Positions 1 to 4,463 of a stretch of DNA of 5,062 nt are shown here, one piece after another. Location: the NCBI GenBank assembly GCA_025350425.1, contig JANXXW010000169.1, positions 1-5,062 on the forward strand. Reading direction: 5' to 3'. The translations under genes were made by a program, and so were the position numbers. The notes beneath the pieces are model-generated. The model searched no databases and was not told where the DNA came from. It saw only the letters and a program-made list of their open reading frames with translations. Origin of the DNA: Rhodospirillales bacterium (lineage in GTDB: Bacteria > Pseudomonadota > Alphaproteobacteria > Acetobacterales > Acetobacteraceae). Each line of letters begins with the position of its first letter. Positions within the stretch are counted from its first letter, which is position 1.

Positions 1-828
1 CAGCAACAGCAGCACCGGCACGGTGCGGATGGACGGTGCGATCAAATACGCAGTCAACGTTTCTAGGTAGCCCACCACGTAGGCCGCCACCAGGGAACCA
101 GTGACGCTGCCAAGGCCGCCGAGCACCACGATGGAGAATGCACTCGCGGTGAGTTGGCCGACATTGTCCGAGCTCACTCCCAGGAACGCCCCGAGCAGGA
201 CGCCAGCGATACCAGCGAGCACGCCGTAGATCGCCCAGACCTGGAGATAGATGCCCGACAACTCAAAGCCCAGCAGCGTGAGGCCACGCGGGTTGATGGA
301 GGCGGCGAGCAGCGCCTTGCCACGCCGCGTGCGATTGACCAATACCCAGAGCGCCCCGATCACCACGAGCGATATACCCGCCGTCACGACCTCGTTGATC
401 GGAGTCCTTACCCCGACGATCTCGATCACGCCGGTGACCAGCGGCCGGACCGTCTTGGGATTGCTGCTGAAGAAATACGCGACGACTTCCTGGAGCATGA
501 TGCCCCATAGCAGAGTGCCGGTGAGCACGAAGATTTCCTTTTCCTCGCGTGGAATGGCGCGCGAGTTCTGGATCGGCCGCACCACGATCAGGTAAGTCGC
601 GAACGCGGTGACGAAGCCCGCCGCCACGCCCGCCAGCGCGCCCAGATAAGGTCCGGCCCCGAACGAATCCGCTGCCGCCCATGCCACCACGGCCGCAACC
701 ACCATGATCGCGCCGTGCGAGAGGTTCAGCACACCCGATACGCCGAAGATGAGCGTGAAGCCGATAGCTCCCATGGCATACAGGCTGCTGATCGCGAACC
801 CGTCTATGAGGATCTGAAGTGCCCGCAT
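1..828 (-). CDS. LivH-type ABC transporter permease (branched-chain amino acid family), 3' end cut by window edge
   Basis: This is an inner-membrane permease of the hydrophobic amino-acid (HAAT) importer family, expected to pair with a LivM-type permease and LivG/LivF ATPases. Reading down from ATG at 828 the frame stays open for 276 codons to position 1. Family members are usually about 290-300 residues, so only a short C-terminus is missing. Visible hallmarks are the N-terminal helix with FGVSGVLNLSHGAIM (residues 28-42), the cytoplasmic loop RTRRGKALLAASINPRGLTL (167-185), which sits where the ATPase-contacting EAA loop lies, and GGLGSVTGSLVAA (237-249). About eight hydrophobic segments can be seen. 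A charged stretch, REEKEIF (94-100), lies between helices 3 and 4. The gene follows the binding-protein gene by 52 bases on the same strand, so co-transcription is likely. An in-frame ATG at 849 would add seven residues (MGAGGSL). It lies in the loop of a hairpin, and neither start has a strong Shine-Dalgarno, so the start is uncertain. The family is clear; the ligand is not. Confidence 0.93.
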   Translation of the reverse strand, partial: MRALQILIDGFAISSLYAMGAIGFTLIFGVSGVLNLSHGAIMVVAAVVAWAAADSFGAGPYLGALAGVAAGFVTAFATYLIVVRPIQNSRAIPREEKEIFVLTGTLLWGIMLQEVVAYFFSSNPKTVRPLVTGVIEIVGVRTPINEVVTAGISLVVIGALWVLVNRTRRGKALLAASINPRGLTLLGFELSGIYLQVWAIYGVLAGIAGVLLGAFLGVSSDNVGQLTASAFSIVVLGGLGSVTGSLVAAYVVGYLETLTAYLIAPSIRTVPVLLLL

Positions 829-836
829 CAGGCTGC

Positions 837-863
837 CGCCCGCTCCCATACGGGAAGCGGGCG
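837..863 (-). promoter_or_regulatory. Intercistronic stem-loop between binding-protein and permease genes
   Basis: Positions 837-844 pair perfectly with 856-863 (8 bp, nearly all G-C). Positions 845-847 pair with 852-854, leaving a 4-base loop (848-851) and one bulged base at 855. The structure lies 18 bases past the binding-protein stop and 8 bases before the permease ATG at 828. No T-run follows it, so it does not look like a classical intrinsic terminator. Stem-loops in this position between binding-protein and permease genes are known from other ABC operons (for example malE-malF), where they protect or limit transcript and raise binding-protein yield over permease. That role here is inference. 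The only purine-rich stretch upstream of the permease start (GGGAG) falls inside the 3' arm of the stem. Confidence 0.6.
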
Positions 864-880
864 TACGCGCGGACCCAGGA

Positions 881-2113
881 TCAGTTCGCCACCTTCACGA
901 ACGCCGGAAACACCATTTTTGCGTTCGCGACGCCAGTCGGCCACACGGTCTTCTGATTGCCGTCGTGCCATTGCAGCATGAGGCCGGTGACGAAGCCCGG
1001 GCCGGTCTTGATGGAGTGGGTGAATCTGTCGTCCTTGCCATAGAACTGGATGCGGCCGATCGTACCGGGCCAATCCGTGGTTTCGAGCGCCGCCACCACC
1101 TTGTCCGGATCGGTGCTGCCGGCCCGCTTCACGGCATCGGCGATGTAGTAGATTTGATCGTACGCAGTATAGCCGCAATAGGCCGAAGTGATGCCGTAGC
1201 GCTTGAAGTAGGCCTCGCTGAACGGGATGGTCTTGGGGGTGACGGCGACATCGGGCACCGACGCGGCCTGGAACACCACACCCTCGGTGGCGCCGTTGGT
1301 GTCCTTCCAGAACGTGGACGACGTCGCCTGGCTGCTGACGCCAAACATCATGAGCGGCACCTGCTGGCTTGCCCACTGCACGGTTGGCTGCACGCCGACA
1401 TGGCTGATCCCGGTCACCAGCACATCCGGCTTCTCGCCCTCGATCTTATTGAAGATCGGCGTGAAATCGGTCGTGTCCGGCGACAGGCGGATATGATCGA
1501 GCACCTTGATGCCGATCTTGGGCAGGCACTGCAGGTATTCCTCGTCGAGCGGGATGGTCCAGGCCGCATCCTCGCTCATGACCACGGCGGTCTTGACCTT
1601 GAGGCCGTTGACCAACAGGTCCTTGGCGCCATCGCACACGCTGTCTGCGATGGCGGTCGAGGTCAGGTAGCCGTGGAAGGTATACTTGTTCTTGGCGTAG
1701 TCATCATGCACGCGTATCGAGATTTCGTTGCTGGCAGCGCCGGGCGTGATCATCGGCAGCTTCAGGCGCGCGGCCCACGGCTCCAGTGCCAGAACAACCT
1801 CGCTGACATAGCTGGCGATCACCGCCGTCGCCTTGTCCTGGCTGGAGGCGCGCTGGAACGCCCGCACGGCATCGGCGGCCGAGTTGTGATCGTCGTATTC
1901 CACGATCTCGATCATACGGCCATCGACGCCACCGGCCTTGTTGATCTCGTCGGCGGCGAGCTTGGCGGCGTTTGGAATGGCGATGCCGGAGATCGACGAC
2001 GCCTCGGCGATCACCGCGATCTTGATCGGATCGGCCGCCCTGGCCGCGATGGGAATGCCGAGCGCCAGTGCAAAAGCCGATGCCGCGATTAGCTTAATAC
2101 GGTCTTGGACCAT
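881..2113 (-). CDS. LivK-like periplasmic substrate-binding protein of an ABC importer (Peripla_BP_6 family)
   Basis: This 410-residue exported protein should capture a small solute, amino acid or amide-like in most relatives, and hand it to the LivH/LivM permeases. Residues 1-26 form a Sec signal peptide: basic start, hydrophobic core AASAFALALGIPIA, and an A-R-A cleavage site before ADP. The mature N-terminus KIAVIAEASSISG is followed by AAKLAADEINKAGGVDGR (49-66) and EIVEYDD (69-75), the usual first-lobe signature of LivK-type proteins. The KLPMITPGAAS segment (118-128) is the typical strand-loop near the ligand cleft. The second lobe includes KPDVLVTG (228-235) and the C-terminal EAYFKRYG and AYDQIYYIADAVKRAG segments. 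Length is within the family's normal range. There are three cysteines (160, 196, 313); whether any pair is not visible. The ATG at 2113 is supported by GGGGA (2124-2120) six bases upstream. The gene heads the minus-strand unit, with livH-like next. The specific ligand cannot be told from the sequence. Confidence 0.95.
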   Translation of the reverse strand: MVQDRIKLIAASAFALALGIPIAARAADPIKIAVIAEASSISGIAIPNAAKLAADEINKAGGVDGRMIEIVEYDDHNSAADAVRAFQRASSQDKATAVIASYVSEVVLALEPWAARLKLPMITPGAASNEISIRVHDDYAKNKYTFHGYLTSTAIADSVCDGAKDLLVNGLKVKTAVVMSEDAAWTIPLDEEYLQCLPKIGIKVLDHIRLSPDTTDFTPIFNKIEGEKPDVLVTGISHVGVQPTVQWASQQVPLMMFGVSSQATSSTFWKDTNGATEGVVFQAASVPDVAVTPKTIPFSEAYFKRYGITSAYCGYTAYDQIYYIADAVKRAGSTDPDKVVAALETTDWPGTIGRIQFYGKDDRFTHSIKTGPGFVTGLMLQWHDGNQKTVWPTGVANAKMVFPAFVKVAN

Positions 2114-2119
2114 GAAGTT

Positions 2120-2124
2120 TCCCC
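2120..2124 (-). promoter_or_regulatory. Ribosome binding site of the LivK-like gene
   Basis: On the minus strand GGGGA is followed by six bases (AACTTC) and then the ATG at 2113. The spacing is good and it fixes the start of the binding-protein gene. The surrounding initiation region, GGGAAAC-TTC-ATG, is almost identical to that of the second binding-protein gene at 4464. Confidence 0.65.
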
Positions 2125-2164
2125 GATGTCGTTGGCATAACTCCGCCAGAGTCTAGGGCAACAT

Positions 2165-2207
2165 ACAAGGGGTGACTTGTGCTCTCACCCTTTTGGATGG
2201 GTACAAG
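2165..2207. repeat. ACAAG/CTTGT repeat cluster with overlapping small hairpins in the binding-protein leader
   Basis: ACAAG occurs at 2165-2169 and 2203-2207 (both within TACAAGG, 38 bases apart), and the complement CTTGT at 2176-2180, forming an inverted pair with a 6-base spacer. Overlapping this, GGGTGA (2170-2175) can pair with TCACCC (2185-2190), while ACCC (2187-2190) can instead pair with GGGT (2199-2202), so the two pairings exclude each other. The site lies about 50-95 bases upstream of the LivK-like start. It could be a regulator operator or a leader RNA structure. Stems are short, so chance is possible. Confidence 0.3.
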
Positions 2208-2222
2208 GCCATCGCACGTGGT

Positions 2223-2238
2223 CTTTACAGCCATAAAG
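2223..2238. promoter_or_regulatory. Inverted repeat CTTTA-N6-TAAAG, possible operator
   Basis: A perfect 5-base inverted repeat with a 6-base spacer lies 110-125 bases upstream of the LivK-like start, in a locally AT-richer stretch of the divergent region. The spacing suits a dimeric DNA-binding protein. No regulator family can be named from it, and a repeat this short can occur by chance. Confidence 0.2.
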
Positions 2239-2280
2239 GCATGACCGGGCCTGGACCACGCCTCTCCGGTGAGCATGGCT

Positions 2281-2307
2281 AAATTACGTAAAACATCACA
2301 CTGTCAT
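2281..2307 (-). promoter_or_regulatory. Possible minus-strand promoter in AT-rich pocket
   Basis: On the minus strand ATGACA (2307-2302; 5 of 6 to TTGACA) is followed after 15 bases by TAATTT (2286-2281), within an AT-rich pocket unusual for this GC-rich DNA. The 8-base palindrome TTACGTAA (2284-2291) overlaps it and could be an operator. The -10 match is poor and the spacer short, so this is only a candidate. It would give the LivK-like gene a leader of roughly 160 bases. Confidence 0.2.
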
Positions 2308-2491
2308 TACCGGGCCGCGCATCATCCTGGTCTTCGACCATCCGCGCCGGCTGGGCAGACGGTTCGCGGCCCTGGCGCCGCGCGCCGAGGCTGGGACCTT
2401 GCCCGCTCTGCCACGCCGCTCGGTGTCGGGGCGTGCGACCTCGCCGCGCGCAAAAGGCCTGTTGCCGACTGGTGCCGCATGGCTATGAAAT

Positions 2492-2518
2492 TTGACGTCG
2501 GGGACACGGGTTTATGGC
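2492..2518 (+). promoter_or_regulatory. Weak candidate promoter for the sugar-importer operon
   Basis: TTGACG (2492-2497) matches five of six bases of the sigma-70 -35 box. The best -10 candidate at a usable distance is TATGGC (2513-2518, spacer 15), which matches only three of six. It lies about 125 bases before the permease start, upstream of the palindromes at 2573-2592, so a repressor bound there could block a transcript started here. This is inference from position. Confidence 0.2.
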
Positions 2519-2572
2519 CACATGGTCAGGTCCCTCCCGCTCGCCAGACGCTGCGGACCGTGGCGTCCACGT

Positions 2573-2592
2573 CGTCGCTTGCGACGGCGCAA
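2573..2592 (+). promoter_or_regulatory. Overlapping palindromes, possible repressor operator of the sugar-importer operon
   Basis: Two perfect inverted repeats share bases here: CGTCGC-TT-GCGACG (2573-2586) and TTGCG-ACGG-CGCAA (2579-2592). They sit 34 bases before the ribosome binding site of permease 1. A further CGTCGC copy occurs at 2605-2610, 32 bases (about three helical turns) after the first. CUT1 sugar operons are commonly controlled by LacI- or GntR/DeoR-type repressors binding short palindromes, so an operator is a reasonable guess. The regulator is not in this window, and the high GC makes chance palindromes likelier. Confidence 0.3.
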
Positions 2593-2625
2593 CATTTCCC
2601 GCATCGTCGCCTCAACAAAATCAAC

Positions 2626-2631
2626 GGGGAG
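2626..2631 (+). promoter_or_regulatory. Ribosome binding site for permease 1
   Basis: GGGGAG is the strongest Shine-Dalgarno in the region. It stands 11 bases before the in-frame ATG at 2643 that is taken as the permease start. A GTG at 2636, four bases away, is in another frame and opens only a 21-codon frame ending at 2701. This leaves some doubt about which start the site serves. Confidence 0.55.
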
Positions 2632-2642
2632 AAACGTGGGCG

Positions 2643-3605
2643 ATGGTGTGGGCACCAAGTCCATCCGGCGCAGGGCTGCTAGCGAGGTTTGGCCGAGGTA
2701 ACGCCACGGCGCCGTTCGCCCCGGCCAAGCCGCTGCGTGCGCGCCGAGCCGGGTCGGCCTTGTCGATGCGGGCATTGGCGGTGCCCATGCTACTTTTCCT
2801 GGCGCTCATGGTGGCGCTGCCGCTGGGCTATGCGGTATGGCTCAGCCTCACGGATTTCCGCTTCGGCCAGGAAGCCGGCTTCATCGGCCTGCGGAACTAC
2901 CGGGCCATGCTGTACGACCCGGATTTCTGGAACGGGCTGTATGTCACCTTCTACCTTTACGTTCTCTCGCTCGGGTTACAACTGGTGTTCGGCTGCTATC
3001 TCGGGATGCTGCTGAACCGGCTTCGCTTCGGACGGCGGTTCCTACAGACCGTGCTGATGTCGCCCTTCCTTCTGCCGCCCGTGGTGATCGGCATGATGTG
3101 GTTGGTCATCCTCGATCCCTCGCTTGGCGCGGCCAACTGGATACTGCAAAGCCTCGGCCTGCCGCCTTCGCTCTGGCTGGCCTCGCCCCGCATCGTCGTG
3201 CCGGTGTTCGCGTTGCTTGACACGTGGCAATGGACGCCGTTCGTGGCGCTGCTCGTGCTGGGCGGCTTGCAGACCATGCCCGACGGCATCGCCGACGCCG
3301 CCGCAATCGACGGCGCGCGGGGCATGTCGATGCTGCGCTACATCACGCTGCCGCTGCTCATGCCCACCTTGTTCATCGCGGTGGTACTCCGCAGCGTGGA
3401 CCTACTACGCTTCTTCGACCTAATCTACATCACGACGCAAGGCGGCCCCGGTACCGCCTCTCAGACGCTGAACGTCTATGCCTTCCGCCGCGGCCTGGAG
3501 TTCTTTGACATGGGATACGCGAGCGCACTGATGATCACGCTCGCGGCCGTGGTGTTCGGCGTGGTGCTGGCGCTCTCCCGCTTCCGCCGCCTCGCCGAAT
3601 GGTGA
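2643..3605 (+). CDS. CUT1-type sugar ABC transporter permease 1 (MalF/UgpA-like)
   Basis: This 320-residue inner-membrane permease should form a heterodimer with the next gene's product to carry a sugar, polyol or related solute. A polar, basic N-terminal tail (1-43) precedes six hydrophobic segments, beginning with LAVPMLLFLALMVALPLGYA (45-64) and the typical WLSLTDF. The family motif FIGLRNYRAML (80-90) marks the first periplasmic loop. The ATPase-contacting EAA loop is DAAAIDG (218-224) with the conserved proline at 237; Asp replaces the usual Glu at its first position. GGPGTASQTLNVYAFRRG (267-284) is also characteristic of this family. The frame is open upstream to 2514, but GGGGAG at 2626-2631 favours ATG 2643. 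ATG 2766 would give a shorter protein starting MRALAVPM, without a visible ribosome binding site. The gene ends seven bases into permease 2, implying translational coupling. The substrate is unknown. Confidence 0.94.
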   Translation: MVWAPSPSGAGLLARFGRGNATAPFAPAKPLRARRAGSALSMRALAVPMLLFLALMVALPLGYAVWLSLTDFRFGQEAGFIGLRNYRAMLYDPDFWNGLYVTFYLYVLSLGLQLVFGCYLGMLLNRLRFGRRFLQTVLMSPFLLPPVVIGMMWLVILDPSLGAANWILQSLGLPPSLWLASPRIVVPVFALLDTWQWTPFVALLVLGGLQTMPDGIADAAAIDGARGMSMLRYITLPLLMPTLFIAVVLRSVDLLRFFDLIYITTQGGPGTASQTLNVYAFRRGLEFFDMGYASALMITLAAVVFGVVLALSRFRRLAEW

Positions 3606-4420
3606 CCGCGCGCGTCCGCGTCGCCCGCGTTACCCAAACGCTGGAAGTGGCGCTCGTGTGCGCGGTCGTGCTGATCCCGGTCGCCTGGATGATCGCGTCC
3701 AGTCTCAAGCATTCCGTCGAGGTGACGCGTTATCCGCCGGTGCTATTGTTCACGCCGACGCTGGACAATTTTAGCCAGTTGTTCACGATGCTTCCGTTCT
3801 TCGATTACTTCGTCAACAGCCTCGTGGTCGCGGTCGGTTCGACGGCTCTCGGCCTGCTGCTCGCGGTTCCCGCTGCCTTCGCGATATCGTGGCACCGTGT
3901 CTCGTGGCCCGCGACGTTTGTGTTGTTCACCCGCATGGCGCCAGGCACGCTGTTCGTGCTGCCGTGGTTCATCCTATTCACTAAGCTGGGCCTGATCGGT
4001 ACGCATTCAGTATTGATCCTGACACATACCGTGGTGACCATGCCGCTGATCCTTTGGGTCATGCTGCCGCATTTCGATAGCGTGCCACGGAGCATCTTCG
4101 AGAGCGCCCTGATCGACGGATGTCGGCAATTCGATTGCCTGCTACGCGTCGCGGTGCCGCTCGTCACGCCGGGCCTTACCGTGGCGGCCATCCTCGCCTT
4201 CATCAGTTCGTGGAACTTCTTCCTGTTCGCGCTGGTGCTTGGAGGTATCGACACCAAGACGCTGATCGTGCTGTCGTTCAATTTCGTCGGCGAGGGCTCG
4301 ACCGACTGGGGCCGGCTGATGGCTGCCGCCGTGGTCATTTCCGCGCCACCGATATTGATGATCTTCGCCGCAGGCCGTGGCCTCATCGGCGGACTGACTA
4401 ACGGCGCCGTGAAGGAATGA
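3599..4420 (+). CDS. CUT1-type sugar ABC transporter permease 2 (MalG/UgpE-like)
   Basis: This 273-residue inner-membrane protein is the partner of the preceding permease. Its start overlaps the upstream stop as ATGGTGA (3599-3605) and has no clear ribosome binding site of its own, so it is probably translated by re-initiation. Six hydrophobic segments are visible, roughly at residues 15-35, 70-98, 105-129, 136-156, 190-213 and 240-263. Family features include the early WMIASSLK (30-37), PTLDNFSQLF (53-62), the periplasmic FVNSLVVAVG (71-80), the EAA loop ESALIDG (168-174) with proline at 187, and the C-terminal GLTNGAVKE, close to the usual GLTxGAVKG ending. In the EAA loop the usual second alanine is replaced by Ser and the residue after the glycine is Cys175. 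Length is typical for MalG-like proteins. A 43-base gap separates it from the binding-protein gene. Confidence 0.95.
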   Translation: MVTARVRVARVTQTLEVALVCAVVLIPVAWMIASSLKHSVEVTRYPPVLLFTPTLDNFSQLFTMLPFFDYFVNSLVVAVGSTALGLLLAVPAAFAISWHRVSWPATFVLFTRMAPGTLFVLPWFILFTKLGLIGTHSVLILTHTVVTMPLILWVMLPHFDSVPRSIFESALIDGCRQFDCLLRVAVPLVTPGLTVAAILAFISSWNFFLFALVLGGIDTKTLIVLSFNFVGEGSTDWGRLMAAAVVISAPPILMIFAAGRGLIGGLTNGAVKE

Positions 4421-4425
4421 CGGTC

Positions 4426-4437
4426 GCCTAAAGAGGC
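4426..4437 (+). repeat. Small inverted repeat in the permease 2 / binding-protein gap
   Basis: GCCT-AAAG-AGGC can form only a four-base-pair stem with a four-base loop. It lies six bases after the permease 2 stop and is too weak to be called a terminator. It may be incidental. It contrasts with the strong hairpin in the gap of the other importer operon. Confidence 0.2.
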
Positions 4438-4453
4438 TAATCGGGATGGGAAC

Positions 4454-4457
4454 GGGA
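4454..4457 (+). promoter_or_regulatory. Ribosome binding site of the second binding-protein gene
   Basis: GGGA followed by six bases precedes the ATG at 4464 and decides between it and the in-frame ATG at 4446. The sequence GGGAAAC-ATC-ATG matches the initiation region of the LivK-like gene at 12 of 13 positions. Confidence 0.55.
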
Positions 4458-4463
4458 AACATC

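Larger units (their letters stand above)
2114..2642. other. Divergent intergenic region without a supported gene
   Basis: These 529 bases separate the two divergent importer operons and must hold the control signals of both. Short open frames exist on both strands, but their translations are Arg/Pro/Ala-rich, lack recognisable domains and mostly lack a ribosome binding site, so none is called. Contents seen: an ACAAG/CTTGT repeat cluster with small alternative hairpins (2165-2207), CTTTA-N6-TAAAG (2223-2238), an AT-rich pocket with the palindrome TTACGTAA (2284-2291), a GC-rich stretch 2309-2488 with coding-like third-base bias, a TTGACG box (2492-2497), overlapping palindromes (2573-2592), and the plus-strand ribosome binding site (2626-2631). 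No promoter with a good match at both -10 and -35 could be assigned on either strand. No regulator gene lies between the operons. Confidence 0.75.

Noticed and set aside
263..682. Minus-strand 139-codon frame inside the LivH-like gene, plus plus-strand frames at 154-595
   Set aside because: They are out-of-frame shadows of the permease, which reads continuously with correct membrane segments and family motifs.
965..2092. Long plus-strand open frame (375 codons) opposite the LivK-like gene
   Set aside because: It lies entirely antisense to a clear binding-protein gene. Its His/Asp/Gly/Arg-rich translation has no recognisable domain, and long antisense frames are common in GC-rich genes with strong third-base bias.
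2170..2194. Hairpin followed by TTTT on the plus strand as an intrinsic terminator
   Set aside because: The stem is only six base pairs with a nine-base loop, the T-run is four bases, and no plus-strand gene ends before it.
2161..2220. Riboswitch (e.g. thiamine-type) in the LivK-like leader
   Set aside because: The region is short, and I could not find the conserved core of any riboswitch class I know. Only small generic hairpins are present.
2094..2276. Minus-strand 60-codon frame overlapping the start of the LivK-like gene
   Set aside because: It overlaps the ribosome binding site and start of a clear gene in another frame, and shows no ribosome binding site or recognisable content.
2514..2642. 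N-terminal extension of permease 1 to ATG 2514
   Set aside because: The extra 43 residues are polar and not family-like, and the good ribosome binding site at 2626 lies inside them. The start at 2643 fits better.
2269..2682. Plus-strand 137-codon frame in the spacer (GTG 2269 / ATG 2275)
   Set aside because: The translation is a patchwork rich in Arg, Ala, Pro and His without a domain. The start lacks a properly spaced Shine-Dalgarno, and the frame overlaps the permease start region. Not enough to call a gene.
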